In this document: in pieces, positions 27,221 to 36,012 of the stretch
Layout: each line of letters begins with the position of its first letter
Numbering within the stretch: position 1 is the first letter of the stretch
Source of the DNA: Roseiarcus sp036488815
GTDB taxonomy: Bacteria; Pseudomonadota; Alphaproteobacteria; Rhizobiales; Beijerinckiaceae
Assembly: GCA_036488815.1 (NCBI GenBank)
Contig: DASXGX010000154.1
Span: forward strand, 36,414-100,413
Reading direction: 5' to 3'
DNA length: 64,000 nucleotides
Notes under the pieces: generated by a model
Told to the model about the DNA's origin: nothing
Database searches by the model: none
The model's input: the letters and a program-made list of their open reading frames with translations, nothing else
Made by a program: the position numbers and the translations under genes

Positions 27221-28294
27221 TCAGAGAACGAGGCGACGATCGGTTATCGGAGCAAGCCGCACCATGTCGGGCGTCGGATGGCGAGAACGCGGCTGAGTTG
27301 AAATCGCTTGTGGTGTTCCAGTCGAGGCGGCCCTTTCGATTGCGATCAGTGCGCGCATGTCCGCTAACCCCTCCTCGCCATCGGCTTCAGGCGGCGTTCC
27401 CGATTTGATGCAATCCGAGAAATATCCGACCTGCGCGCCAAAATGGTCGATCTGCGGAAACCGGGTCTCGACGATCTTTCCGTCACGGCGCAGCCGCAGC
27501 CGTGTCGCGGTTTCAAACTTGAATCCCGGGTCGAGTTCGAGATCGCCCGAGGTTCCCACGACCCGGTAATTGTCGACCGGCGACGCTCCGAAGCTGGCGA
27601 CGAATTGCGCGAGGCCGCCCGATGGAAATCGCAACGTCGCAGCCACAGACGCGTCGATATCGCCAAAGCGCGGGTCGTCGCCCGGACGGTGCGACATCGC
27701 CATCGCTTCGATCGGTTCTTCCGCGAAGATATGACGGGCCGCGTTGATGCAATAGACGCCGACATCCTGAAGCGCCCCGCCCCAGGTCGATGCTTTCAGC
27801 CGATGATTTCCCATCGCGGACTGGAAGCTGAACACAGATTGAAAGAACAGCGGCCGCCCGATGGCGTTAGCGCGGATATGTTCGAGAACGGCGACGGTTC
27901 CCGGTTCGTTGTGCAATCTGTACGCGGTCATCAGAAATACGTTCGCGCTGCGCGCCGCGGCGATCATGGCGAGCGCCTCGTCTTCGCTCACGGCGAGCGG
28001 CTTCTCGACCATGACATGCTTGCCGGCGCGCGCCGCCCGAATGGCGTAGTCGGCATGCATGTGGTTCGGCAAGGCAATGTAGACCGCGTCGATCGCAGGG
28101 CTCGCCAGCAAGGCGTCGTAGCCGTCATAGCCGACAATCGCCTTGATGCCGTAGAAGTCCGCGAGGCGCGCCGCCTTTGGGCGATCGCCAGTCACGATCG
28201 CGGCGACCCGCGAATTTCCGGACTGGCCCACCCCCGGCAGGAACGCCTCCTGCGAAATCCAGCCAGCGCCGACGACGGCATAATTGATCATCAA
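27221..28294 (-). CDS. Gfo/Idh/MocA-family NAD(P)-dependent dehydrogenase
   Basis: 357 residues. The Rossmann N-terminus 'YAVVGAGWISQEAFLPGVGQ' and the 'GKHVMVEKPLAVSEDEA' motif (catalytic Lys of EKP) define the family. The segment 'ASTWGGALQDVGVYCINAAR' is closer to glucose-fructose oxidoreductase/xylose dehydrogenase types than to IolG. It oxidises a sugar or cyclitol hydroxyl; substrate is unknown. The last ~28 residues after 'ASTGTPQAIS' are Arg/Pro-rich and may be a non-native extension, since the DNA just beyond is disturbed (orphan fragment, broken ATPase). It is the fifth gene of the operon starting at iolD. Confidence 0.86.
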   Translation of the reverse strand: MMINYAVVGAGWISQEAFLPGVGQSGNSRVAAIVTGDRPKAARLADFYGIKAIVGYDGYDALLASPAIDAVYIALPNHMHADYAIRAARAGKHVMVEKPLAVSEDEALAMIAAARSANVFLMTAYRLHNEPGTVAVLEHIRANAIGRPLFFQSVFSFQSAMGNHRLKASTWGGALQDVGVYCINAARHIFAEEPIEAMAMSHRPGDDPRFGDIDASVAATLRFPSGGLAQFVASFGASPVDNYRVVGTSGDLELDPGFKFETATRLRLRRDGKIVETRFPQIDHFGAQVGYFSDCIKSGTPPEADGEEGLADMRALIAIERAASTGTPQAISTQPRSRHPTPDMVRLAPITDRRLVL

Positions 28295-28349
28295 TTTTCT
28301 CCAGAGCTTCGCCGTTGGAACGCATTCGCCCCGCGCGGGGGCCTTCTGT

Positions 28350-29324
28350 TCAGTCGTACAGCGGCGGACGCGGCGCGTATTTCAGCGCCGTCGCTCCGGA
28401 ATTGGCGAGACCCGCTACGATCTGCTCGGCGATGGCGGAGGCGACGTAACCGTCCCAGGCGCTCGCCCCGACAGGAGTTCCTGTCGTCAGCGCGCCAACC
28501 CAGTCGGTCAATTGCCTGCGATAGGCGTCGGCGAAGCGCGGAACCCAATTGTCGGGATAGGAGACCCCGCCAATGCGGTCCTTGTTGCGCGTCGTGAGCG
28601 ACGGCGGCGCCAGCGCGACTGTTCCCTGCCGGCCCACCAGTTCGGCATGGACATGATAGCCGTAGGCGGCGTTCATATAGACCTCGGTCGACACGATCTC
28701 GTCGTGGTCGGTCCGCATCGTGATCATAAGCGGATCGCCGCCGGGCCCGCTGGCGACATGAGCCGAAACCATTTCCGATCCGGTCAGCCATCGGCTGATA
28801 TCGATCTCGTGCACGAACGAATTCGTCACCGCCATCGGTCCGGTAAACCACTCCGGCGCGCGCGCGTTTCGGTGCACGTTGTGCAGCAACATGGTTGCGC
28901 CCACGCCGCCTTCGTCCTTTGTCCGCTTCATCTCCTGATAGCCGGGATCGAACCGGCGCATGTAACCGACCTGGATCAGCCTGCGCTTCAATGCGACTTC
29001 GGCCTGAACCACTCGCTGGGCTTCCGCGGCGGAGGAAGCCAGCGGCTTTTCGCAGAGGACAGGCTTGCCCGCTTCCAGGCAGGCTAGCGCCAGCTCGGCG
29101 TGGGTTGCGTCCGGCGAAGCGACGATCACCGCTCCAACACGGTCCGACGCGATCAGAGATCGAGGGTCAGGAAAGACAGCAGCGCCCGCCGCAGCCACTT
29201 GCGCGCGGGCGGCGTCGGCATCGAAAACGCCCGCGAGATGCGCGGCGGGGATCTCGCGACTGAGAAGGCGCGCATGTTCGGATCCCATCACGCCCGTTCC
29301 AATGACACCCACGCCGACGCTCAT
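28350..29324 (-). CDS. Gfo/Idh/MocA-family dehydrogenase, inositol 2-dehydrogenase-like
   Basis: 324 residues. 'GVIGTGVMGSEHARLLSREI', 'AGKPVLCEKPLASSAAEAQR' and 'YMRRFDPGYQEMK' match the inositol 2-dehydrogenase (IolG) branch; 'VTNSFVHEIDISRWLTGSEM' contains the catalytic Asp-x-x-x-His-like D-I / H-E-I-D motif. It probably oxidises myo-inositol or an isomer at one ring carbon with NAD. A second IolG-like gene is divergently transcribed at 33105. Two paralogues often handle different inositol stereoisomers, which is an inference here. Confidence 0.86.
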   Translation of the reverse strand: MSVGVGVIGTGVMGSEHARLLSREIPAAHLAGVFDADAARAQVAAAGAAVFPDPRSLIASDRVGAVIVASPDATHAELALACLEAGKPVLCEKPLASSAAEAQRVVQAEVALKRRLIQVGYMRRFDPGYQEMKRTKDEGGVGATMLLHNVHRNARAPEWFTGPMAVTNSFVHEIDISRWLTGSEMVSAHVASGPGGDPLMITMRTDHDEIVSTEVYMNAAYGYHVHAELVGRQGTVALAPPSLTTRNKDRIGGVSYPDNWVPRFADAYRRQLTDWVGALTTGTPVGASAWDGYVASAIAEQIVAGLANSGATALKYAPRPPLYD

Positions 29325-29399
29325 GTCTTCGCTCCTTTTGGGTTTTCCCGGCCCAACGCGGTCGACTTCCTCGAGGTGCGGACCGGCCAGCAGGCTGCG

Positions 29400-30221
29400 T
29401 CACTTCGCCAGTTTCATCGGGCGGTCGGCAACAGGCATTGCTCCCGCGACCGCGCCCCACACCGACTGGTCGAAGTTGACGATCGCGCCCGTCATCAACC
29501 CGGCGTCGTCGGATACGAGGAAGTTGACGGCGCGAGCGGCCTCTTCGGGATCGATGAGCCGGCCGAAGGGAAGTCGGCTCGCGGCCTTTTCCATCCAATC
29601 CGGATCGCCGCTCTCGGTAGCCTGCAACGCCTTCTCGTTGTCCGAGGCCATCCAGCCGACATTGAGCTGATTGACCCGGATGCGGTTGTGCATCACCGAG
29701 AAGGCGGTGTTCGCGGTGAGAGTCGTCAACGCGCCTTTGGATGCGCTATAGGGGTTGATGAACGGCTGCCCCGCGAGCGCTGAAATCGAGCCGATGTTGC
29801 AGATCGCACCTTCGACGCTGTCGCGGATCATCAGCTTGATCGCTTCCTGCATCAGAAAGAAGGGTCCGCGCACGTTGATGGCGAACATTCTGTCGAACAG
29901 ATCGGGAGTGGTGTCGAGGATCGTGCCGCGTTCAGTTGACGCGCCGGCATTCACAAGCACGTTCACGCGGCCAAATCGCTTGTCGGTTTCCGCGATCATG
30001 CGTCGGCAATCCTCGACGGATGCGAGATCGCCGCGCACGAAGAGTGCGGGAACGCCAGATGTCGCAGCGATTTCCTCGGCAACCGCGGCGCCACGATGCT
30101 CGTTGCGCCCGGTCACGACAATCCCCGCGGCGCCGGCCGCCGCCAATCGCCGCGCGATCGCTGCGCCGAGACCCTGTGTCGCCCCGGCGATCACGCAGAC
30201 CTTGCGATCCATGCGATTCAT
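29400..30221 (-). CDS. Short-chain dehydrogenase/reductase (SDR)
   Basis: 273 residues. Cofactor motif 'CVIAGATQGLGAAIARRLAA', then 'VNVLVNAGAS' (NAG where N-N-A-G is usual), catalytic Ser in 'NIGSISALAG' and the Y-x-x-x-K pair in 'NPYSASKGALTTL'. A classical NAD(P)-dependent alcohol/ketone oxidoreductase. Its first four bases overlap the 3' end of the IolE gene, so it is part of the polyol operon. It probably interconverts a cyclitol or sugar alcohol and ketone; there is no basis for a precise substrate. Confidence 0.88.
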   Translation of the reverse strand: MNRMDRKVCVIAGATQGLGAAIARRLAAAGAAGIVVTGRNEHRGAAVAEEIAATSGVPALFVRGDLASVEDCRRMIAETDKRFGRVNVLVNAGASTERGTILDTTPDLFDRMFAINVRGPFFLMQEAIKLMIRDSVEGAICNIGSISALAGQPFINPYSASKGALTTLTANTAFSVMHNRIRVNQLNVGWMASDNEKALQATESGDPDWMEKAASRLPFGRLIDPEEAARAVNFLVSDDAGLMTGAIVNFDQSVWGAVAGAMPVADRPMKLAK

Positions 30222-31117
30222 TGCACGACCTCATAGCCACTCAACGCCATCACGCGCACCAGTTCCGCGTGTCCTTTCTTCGCCATTGCGAGCGGTGGGC
30301 TGATCTTTGGATCCTGCTCCGCCTCGACGACGAACCAACCCTCATACCCGTGGGAAGCGAGCCGGCCGACAATGGCGGCGAAGTCGAGCGAGCCATCGCC
30401 CGGCACAGTGAAGGCGCCCTTGACGACAGCATCGAGGAAGCTCTCCCGCGTTCGGTCGAGCTTGTCGATGACGCCCTGGCGGACGTCTTTCGTGTGCACG
30501 TGGCTGATGCGCTTGTGGTGCCTGTCGACGACCCGCAACACGTCGCCGCCGGCGAACGCCATGTGACCGGCGTCGAACAACAGCGGCAGCGCCTCGCCCG
30601 AGTTGGCCATCAGAAGGTCGAGTTCCGGCTCGGTCTCGATCGCGGCCGCCATGTGGTGATGGTACGAGATCGGCATGCCCTCGCCGGCGCACCATTCGGC
30701 GAAAGCCGTCATCTTGCGTCCGTACGCCTTGATCTCGTCCTCCGAGAGCTTCGGCTTGGTCGCGAGGGGCGCGGCGCGCACGCCCTGGATCGAGCGGGCG
30801 GTCTCGCCGTAGACGATGCAGGGAGCCTTCGCTGCGATGAAGAAATCCATCTGGGCGCGGACGCGATCCTTCTCGCGCTCGATGTCGCCGTCAAGCAGCA
30901 GGCCGGAGAACCACCCTCCGCAGACGGAGACGCCATAGCGGGCGAGGATCGGCCCGAGTTCGCTCATGTTCATCGGGAAGCGTCGTCCCGTCTCCATGCC
31001 GGTGAAGCCTGCGACGCTCGCCTGCCGCAGGCATTCCTCGAGGCTCACGTCGTCGGAAAGTTCGGCGAGATCGTCGTTCCACCAGGCGATGGGCGCTATT
31101 CCAAGTTTGGCTTTCAT
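30218..31117 (-). CDS. iolE: Inosose dehydratase (IolE-like TIM-barrel protein)
   Basis: 299 residues. 'KLGIAPIAWWNDDLAELSDD' is the typical IolE N-terminus. The xylose-isomerase-like TIM barrel follows, with metal-ligand regions 'GFTGMETGRRFPMN', 'PISYHHHMAAAIETE', 'LLFDAGHMAFAGGD' and 'ISHVHTKDV'. IolE dehydrates scyllo-inosose to the trihydroxycyclohexanedione that IolD hydrolyses. It is directly downstream of iolD (6 bp) and overlaps the SDR gene, as expected of a pathway operon. IolE and IolH-like epimerases are close relatives, but the adjacent IolD makes IolE the better call. Confidence 0.9.
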   Translation of the reverse strand: MKAKLGIAPIAWWNDDLAELSDDVSLEECLRQASVAGFTGMETGRRFPMNMSELGPILARYGVSVCGGWFSGLLLDGDIEREKDRVRAQMDFFIAAKAPCIVYGETARSIQGVRAAPLATKPKLSEDEIKAYGRKMTAFAEWCAGEGMPISYHHHMAAAIETEPELDLLMANSGEALPLLFDAGHMAFAGGDVLRVVDRHHKRISHVHTKDVRQGVIDKLDRTRESFLDAVVKGAFTVPGDGSLDFAAIVGRLASHGYEGWFVVEAEQDPKISPPLAMAKKGHAELVRVMALSGYEVVQ

Positions 31118-31123
31118 GGTTCG

Positions 31124-32995
31124 TCACACTCCGATGCGCTGCTTGGCGCGGATCTGTTCCTGCTGTTTGCGCGCGTTCTGAACCGATTCGTGCGAGGAGA
31201 CTTCAGGCACGCCGACATCCCAGTCGGCGTCGCCGGGAACCCAGGCGTAGGCGTCCGAAGCAATCGACAGAACGGTCGTCCGGTCGTTGCCCTTGGCCCA
31301 TTCGAGGGCGGCCGCCAAATCGGCCAAGCTCGCGCAATGCCTCGCGGAAGCGCCCATGGACTCCGCATGTTTGGCGAAATCGACGTGCAGCGGCGCGGCG
31401 GGATCCTTCACGCGGCAATCGGTGAGCAGATTGTTGAAGCCCGGCACGCCCTTGGCTTGTTGCAGCCGGTTGATCACCGCGAAGCCGCCATTGTCGCAGA
31501 CCACGACGATCATCTTGTGACCGCTGAGGACCGTCGAATAGATGTCCGAGTTCATCATCAGGTAGGTGCCGTCGCCGACCATGACGATCGGCGTGCCGCC
31601 GAGACCGCCCGGCCCGGAATTCGCCATCGCATGTCCCCAGCCAGCCGAGATCTCGTAGCCCATGCAGGAGAAGCCGAACTCGAGGTCGAACGTGTTCGGC
31701 GCCTTGACGCGCCAGCCCTTCGCGACTTCGCCGGGCAGCCCTCCGGCCGCCGAAATCAGCGTATCTTTCTCTCCCGCCGCCGCGTTGACGGCGTGGACGA
31801 CCTGAGCGTAGGTCGGAAGCGGCGCGTTTGTCGGCGCTTGATGCGCATCGAGCAGAGCGTCCCATTCTTTGAAGAGCGTCTTTGCGCGCGCCATGTGCGC
31901 GGGATCGACGCGCCACGAGCCGAGTTCCGCGTCGAGTTCGGTCACCGTCTCGAGAGCGTCGCCGACCACAGCGAGCGCGCGATGCTTCACGGCGTCGAAC
32001 CGTGCGGCGTTGATCGAGATGAACTTCGCGTCCGGGCCGAACGCCGTCCATGAGCCGGTGGTAAAATCCTGGAGGCGCGTGCCGACGGCGAGAATCACGT
32101 CGGCTTCCGTCGCGAGTGTATTGGCCGATGTGGATCCGATGATCCCGATCGGGCCCGCGTGCGCCGGATGATAGTGCGTAAGGCCGCCCTTGCCCGCGAT
32201 CGTCTCGACGATCGGGATGCCCCGCTTGACGGCAAATTCAGCCACGGCGTTCTCGGCAAGCGAATAGCGCACGCCGCCGCCGGAGATCAGGATCGGCTTC
32301 TTCGCGGTCTTGAGAAGCGCCGCGGCTTCAACGAGTTTTCGCCGGTCAGGGCGAGGTCGCGGCACAGTCCATGTCCGCGGCTCGAAGAAAACCTCGGGAT
32401 AGTCGAACGCCACTTCCTGGATGTCCTGAGGCAGGGCGAGGAACGCCGGGCCGCAATCGGCGGGATCGAGCATCGCGGCGACCGCCTGCGGCAGCGACGA
32501 GAGAATCTGCGCCGGATGGGTGATCCGATCCCAGTAGCGCGTCACCGCCTTGAACGCGTCGTTCACAGTGACGGTCGGGTCGCTGAAATGCTCCACCTGC
32601 TGAAGCACGGGGTCGGGCAGCCTGTTCGTAAAGGTGTCGCCTGAGATCAGTAGCACCGGCAAGCGGTTCGCATGAGCCGTTCCCGCCGCCGTCATCATGT
32701 TCAGCGCGCCCGGGCCGATGGAGGAGGTCGCGATCATGATCTGCCGGCGCCGCTTGGCCTTGGCGAAGCCGATCGCCGCGAGCGCCATCGACTGTTCGTT
32801 TTGTCCGCGCCAAGTCGGCAGAAGGTCCTTCGCTGTTTCGAGGGCTTCGGACAAACAGGTCACGTTGCCATGTCCGAAAATGCCGAACACGCCGGCAAAC
32901 AAGGGGACTCGAACGCCTTCGATTTCGGTGAACTGTTGGGTCAGCCAACGCACCACGGCCTGGGCCATGGTGAGTCGAATCCTGGCGCTGGACAT
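31124..32995 (-). CDS. iolD: 3D-(3,5/4)-trihydroxycyclohexane-1,2-dione acylhydrolase (IolD, ThDP-dependent)
   Basis: 623 residues from the ATG at 32995, which has a perfect GGAGGAGAC site; longer upstream frame sequence is not coding. 'TMAQAVVRWLTQQF' plus 'GVFGIFGHGNVTCLSEAL' and 'QNEQSMALAAIGFAKAKRRR' (activating Glu of the PYR domain) are diagnostic of IolD. The ThDP-binding motif is 'VMVGDGTYLMMNSDIYST' ending at 'VVCDNGGFAVINRLQ'. The enzyme opens the cyclitol ring to 5-deoxy-glucuronate. It is the first gene of the minus-strand operon and is divergent from iolG across a 109-bp regulatory region. Length and motifs are intact. Confidence 0.94.
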   Translation of the reverse strand: MSSARIRLTMAQAVVRWLTQQFTEIEGVRVPLFAGVFGIFGHGNVTCLSEALETAKDLLPTWRGQNEQSMALAAIGFAKAKRRRQIMIATSSIGPGALNMMTAAGTAHANRLPVLLISGDTFTNRLPDPVLQQVEHFSDPTVTVNDAFKAVTRYWDRITHPAQILSSLPQAVAAMLDPADCGPAFLALPQDIQEVAFDYPEVFFEPRTWTVPRPRPDRRKLVEAAALLKTAKKPILISGGGVRYSLAENAVAEFAVKRGIPIVETIAGKGGLTHYHPAHAGPIGIIGSTSANTLATEADVILAVGTRLQDFTTGSWTAFGPDAKFISINAARFDAVKHRALAVVGDALETVTELDAELGSWRVDPAHMARAKTLFKEWDALLDAHQAPTNAPLPTYAQVVHAVNAAAGEKDTLISAAGGLPGEVAKGWRVKAPNTFDLEFGFSCMGYEISAGWGHAMANSGPGGLGGTPIVMVGDGTYLMMNSDIYSTVLSGHKMIVVVCDNGGFAVINRLQQAKGVPGFNNLLTDCRVKDPAAPLHVDFAKHAESMGASARHCASLADLAAALEWAKGNDRTTVLSIASDAYAWVPGDADWDVGVPEVSSHESVQNARKQQEQIRAKQRIGV

Positions 32996-33041
32996 GCAGT
33001 CTCCTCCCTCGACGGAATGCGTGAAGCATCTTCGTGCGCAT

Positions 33042-33070
33042 CGTATATTGACAATCGCCGTTCGATGCAA
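33042..33070 (-). promoter_or_regulatory. Predicted iolD promoter
   Basis: On the minus strand TTGCAT (33070-33065) and TATACG (33047-33042) are separated by 17 bp, 46 bp before the iolD start codon. The -35 box lies inside the palindrome at 33066-33081, so a repressor bound there would block it. Confidence 0.45.
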
Positions 33071-33081
33071 CAAAAATTGCA
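33066..33081. promoter_or_regulatory. Putative RpiR-family operator in the iolD/iolG divergent region
   Basis: Inverted repeat TGCAA-CAAAAA-TTGCA. The same arrangement, TGCAA-CAAATA-TTGC, occurs at 38363-38377 upstream of the RpiR-type regulator gene (37385-38257), with 13 of the first 15 positions... matching apart from the spacer. A site shared by a regulator gene and its presumed target promoter is good evidence for an operator. It overlaps the iolD -35 box and lies downstream of a TTGACA at 33048 on the plus strand. Confidence 0.6.
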
Positions 33082-33104
33082 AATACGACAAGGGAGGAAC
33101 ATCG

Positions 33105-34112
33105 ATGATCCGTATCGCTGTGCTCGGCTGCGGGCGCATCGGCGTCATGCACGCCGCCAATATCGCGGCGCACCCGAGCGCCCGCCTGGCGGCTGTGCTC
33201 GACATCAATGACGCGGCGGCCCAAGCTGTTGCGGCGTCCACAGGCGCACGCGTGATGAATACCGCCGCCGAAGTGTTCTCCTCGCCCGATGTAGACGCCG
33301 TCCTCATCGCGACGGCGACCGATACGCACGCAGATCTCCTCGAACAAGCGATCGCAGCCGGAAAGCCTGTTCTCTGCGAGAAGCCGATCGACCTGAGCCT
33401 GGCTCGGGTGAACCGTTGCGCCGCCGTTATTCGCGGGGTCAAGATTCCAATTCAGCTTGGCTTCGTGCGCCGCTTTGATCCAGGTCACAAGGCCGTTCAC
33501 GACGCGGTCAGGGCCGGCGACATCGGCGTTCTGCACCAAGTCGTCATCACCTCGCGCGATCCCGGTCTGGCGCCAGAGGCCTATCTGAAGGTTTCCGGCG
33601 GAATTCTGAGGGATATGACGATCCATGATTTCGACATGGCGCGGTTCATTCTCGGCGAAGAACCAGACACGGTCATGGCGACCGGCTCGCGGCTGGTTGC
33701 TCCAGCGCTGATGGAGAAGCTCGGCGATTTCGACACGGTCACTGTCGTGATGACGACCGCCTCCGGCAAGCAGGCCATCATAACCAACTCGCGCGAAGCT
33801 CTCTACGGCTACGACCAGCGAGTCGAAGCCTTCGGCTCCAAGGGAATGGCGTTGTCGGAGAACCGGCGGCCGAACCAGATGCTTTTGTCAGGCGCCGGCT
33901 TCAGCAATCGCGCTGCGCCCTTGCTTCACTTTTTCATCGAGCGCTACCGGGAGGCGTTTGATGCGGAGATCGACGCTTTCGTCAAAGCTGTCGAGACCCA
34001 TCAGCCTCCGGTCGTCGGCTTCGAGGATGGACGGCGAGCGCTGGCGCTCGCAGAGGCGGCCCTCAAGTCGATCGCGGAAGGCCGCGCCGTGAAGGTTTCG
34101 GAGGTCGGCTGA
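33105..34112 (+). CDS. iolG: Inositol 2-dehydrogenase (IolG-like, Gfo/Idh/MocA family)
   Basis: 335 residues; ATG at 33105 with a GGGAGGAA site. 'IRIAVLGCGRIGVMHAANIA', 'AGKPVLCEKPIDLSLARVNR', 'LGFVRRFDPGHKAVHDAV' and 'DMTIHDFDMARFILGEEPDT' follow the IolG pattern closely, including the catalytic Lys (EKP) and the D-x-x-x-H-like 'TIHDFD'. The reaction is NAD-dependent oxidation of myo-inositol to scyllo-inosose, the step before IolE. It heads a plus-strand operon with an aldehyde dehydrogenase remnant, an HpaI-type aldolase, a hydroxyacid dehydrogenase and another Gfo/Idh protein. Confidence 0.9.
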   Translation: MIRIAVLGCGRIGVMHAANIAAHPSARLAAVLDINDAAAQAVAASTGARVMNTAAEVFSSPDVDAVLIATATDTHADLLEQAIAAGKPVLCEKPIDLSLARVNRCAAVIRGVKIPIQLGFVRRFDPGHKAVHDAVRAGDIGVLHQVVITSRDPGLAPEAYLKVSGGILRDMTIHDFDMARFILGEEPDTVMATGSRLVAPALMEKLGDFDTVTVVMTTASGKQAIITNSREALYGYDQRVEAFGSKGMALSENRRPNQMLLSGAGFSNRAAPLLHFFIERYREAFDAEIDAFVKAVETHQPPVVGFEDGRRALALAEAALKSIAEGRAVKVSEVG

Positions 34113-34113
34113 A

Positions 34114-34247
34114 ATGTACCAACGCTTCGGGCATTTCGTGGCGGGGGAATGGCGACAGGCCAAGAGCGGAGCCGAGGCGCCGGTGATCGGCCCCGTGAGG
34201 GCATCCGCGACTATCTCGATGTGAAACTGGCGCAGGTGGTGTTCTGA
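34114..34247 (+). pseudogene. Aldehyde dehydrogenase remnant: N-terminus joined to C-terminus by a large internal deletion
   Basis: The first ~27 codons read 'MYQRFGHFVAGEWRQAKSG', the start of an NAD-dependent aldehyde dehydrogenase. A different frame then carries 'EGIRDYLDVKLAQVVF' and a stop at 34247, the standard last residues of the same family. Everything between (about 450 codons, all catalytic residues) is missing, with the join near 34194-34200 and out of frame, so the first frame stops at 34224. Spacing to neighbours is operon-like: 1 bp after iolG and 1 bp before the aldolase gene. A functional gene therefore once stood here and was deleted in place. Confidence 0.8.
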
Positions 34248-34248
34248 G

Positions 34249-35058
34249 ATGACCCCGAACAAACTCAAACAGCTCTGGTCCGAGGGCAAGCCGACGATCA
34301 ACGGCTGGTGCTCGATCGGCAACGCTTTCACCGCGGAAATCATGGCCGCTCAGGGATATGACTCCGTCACCGTCGATGTGCAGCACGGAGCGCTCGATTA
34401 TTCGAGCCTGTTGCCGATGCTGCAGGCCATGCGCGCTTCCGGGGTCGTTCCGATGGCGCGTGTGCCGTGGCTGGAGCCCGGCATCATCATGAAGGCGCTC
34501 GACGCCGGCGCGTTTGGCGTCATCTGCCCGATGGTGAACAACGCGCGACAAGCGGCGGAGTTCGTCAGCTACATGCGATACCCGCCGCTTGGGCAACGCA
34601 GCTTCGGCCCGACGCGCGTCACGTTCGCCGCCGGCGCGGACTACGGCGCCCACGCCAACAATGAAATCCTGGCTTTCGCGATGATCGAGACCGCCGAGGG
34701 TATGGCCAACCTGTCGTCGATCGCCGCGACGCCAAGCCTGGACGGACTCTATGTCGGACCGGCGGATCTCACGCTTGGCCTCACGCAGGGTCGCCTTCCC
34801 CCGGGGTTCGATCGCGAAGAGCCCGAGATGATCGCGGCGCTCAAAGAGATCGTGGCCGCGTGCAAGGCGAATGGGATCCGCGCCGCGCTCCATTGCGGCA
34901 CGCCCGATTATGCGGCGCGCGCTATCGAATGGGGCTTCGACATGACGACGGTGTCGGGCGACTCGAGGCTGCTCGCCGCTGCGGCGGGAGCCAGCGTGGC
35001 GAAGTTCCGGCAACTGACCGGCCAGCTCGGTTCGAAGCCCAAAAAGGGAGCTTATTGA
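34249..35058 (+). CDS. HpcH/HpaI-family class II aldolase
   Basis: 269 residues. 'GWCSIGNAFTAEIMAAQGYD', 'SVTVDVQHGALDYSSLLPML', the metal-ligand Glu in 'AMIETAEGMANLSSIAATP' and 'LYVGPADLTLGLTQG' define the HpaI/GarL/RhmA group, metal-dependent pyruvate aldolases that split 2-keto-3-deoxy acids into pyruvate and an aldehyde. Here the usual E-H-G is Q-H-G, as in several members. The aldehyde would have been a substrate for the deleted dehydrogenase just upstream. The stop overlaps the next start by one base. Confidence 0.88.
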   Translation: MTPNKLKQLWSEGKPTINGWCSIGNAFTAEIMAAQGYDSVTVDVQHGALDYSSLLPMLQAMRASGVVPMARVPWLEPGIIMKALDAGAFGVICPMVNNARQAAEFVSYMRYPPLGQRSFGPTRVTFAAGADYGAHANNEILAFAMIETAEGMANLSSIAATPSLDGLYVGPADLTLGLTQGRLPPGFDREEPEMIAALKEIVAACKANGIRAALHCGTPDYAARAIEWGFDMTTVSGDSRLLAAAAGASVAKFRQLTGQLGSKPKKGAY

Positions 35059-36011
35059 TGCCGCATCTGTTGATCGCGGGAAAGCTTCATCCCGCAGGGC
35101 TCGCGCTGCTCGAACGCCGCGACGGATTCACTTACGACTACGTGGAGGAGGTGTCAGAGCCGAGCTACGCGCCCCTGATCGGCAAGGCCGATGCGCTGGT
35201 CATCCGCACGCAGCCGCTGTCTTCAACCACGATTGCCCAGGCGTCGCGGCTGAAGATCGTCTCGCGTCACGGCGTCGGCTACGACTCCGTAGACGTCGCA
35301 GCCTTGAACAAGCGGCGCATTCCTCTCTGCATCGTCGGCGACGTGAATTCGCTGTCTGTCGCCGAACACGCGATCATGCTCATTCTCGCCAGCGCAAAGC
35401 GTCTCATCCGAGCCGATCGCTCGGTCCGCGAAGGTCCTTGGGGCTGGCGCAACACGCTGGAGGGCGGCGAAATCTCGGGCAAGAACCTGCTTATCATCGG
35501 TTATGGCCGTTCGGGACGCCACTTGGCGCGTATGGCGCAAGGTTTTGGGATGCAAACGCGCGCGTTCGATCCGTTCCTCCTCGAGCAGGGATGGCCGGAC
35601 GGGCCGGCCGCGCCGGTCGCGTCGCTGGCCGATGGGCTCGCCTGGGCGGACGTGATCTCGGTGCATGCGCCGAAAGCGGGGCGACCAATATTGGGCGTCG
35701 AGGAGTTCGCGCAAATGAAGCCCGGCGTCATCATCGTCAACACCGCGCGCGGCGGGATCGTCGATGAAAGCGCGCTTGGGACGGCGCTCGCTGAGGGACG
35801 GGTCGGCGCCGCGGGTCTCGACGTGTTCGACGACGAGCCGCCTGCGAAGGATCACCCGCTCCTCGCCTTCGATCAGGTTCTGCTCACGCCGCATATTGCG
35901 GGTCTGACACAACAAGCAGGCGAGCGGATGTCGGTGTCTTCCATCCAAAACGTACTCGACTTCTTCGCCGGGCGGCTCGACACCGGTCTCATCGTCAACA
36001 AGGACTTCTGA
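35058..36011 (+). CDS. D-isomer-specific 2-hydroxyacid dehydrogenase (SerA/phosphoglycerate dehydrogenase-like)
   Basis: 317 residues from the ATG at 35058. NAD-binding 'NLLIIGYGRSGRHLARMAQG' and catalytic elements are present: Arg in 'NTARGGIVDESALGTALAE', Glu in 'LDVFDDEPPAKDHPLL' and His in 'LLTPHIAGLTQQ'. The family reduces or oxidises 2-hydroxy/2-oxo acids. Beside an HpaI aldolase it could reduce a 2-oxoacid intermediate or oxidise a sugar-acid. It overlaps the aldolase gene by one base and is followed 1 bp later by another dehydrogenase, so the operon is tightly coupled. Confidence 0.9.
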   Translation: MPHLLIAGKLHPAGLALLERRDGFTYDYVEEVSEPSYAPLIGKADALVIRTQPLSSTTIAQASRLKIVSRHGVGYDSVDVAALNKRRIPLCIVGDVNSLSVAEHAIMLILASAKRLIRADRSVREGPWGWRNTLEGGEISGKNLLIIGYGRSGRHLARMAQGFGMQTRAFDPFLLEQGWPDGPAAPVASLADGLAWADVISVHAPKAGRPILGVEEFAQMKPGVIIVNTARGGIVDESALGTALAEGRVGAAGLDVFDDEPPAKDHPLLAFDQVLLTPHIAGLTQQAGERMSVSSIQNVLDFFAGRLDTGLIVNKDF

Positions 36012-36012
36012 C

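Noticed and set aside
29936..32053. Very long plus-strand open frame opposite SDR, IolE and IolD
   Set aside because: Translation is His/Arg/Asp/Val-rich without any family motif. It is the antisense shadow of three well-supported genes in high-GC DNA.
34114..34247. Calling the remnant iolA (methylmalonate-semialdehyde dehydrogenase)
   Set aside because: The C-terminal 'RDYLDVKLAQVVF' is that of general or succinate-semialdehyde-type aldehyde dehydrogenases, not of IolA.
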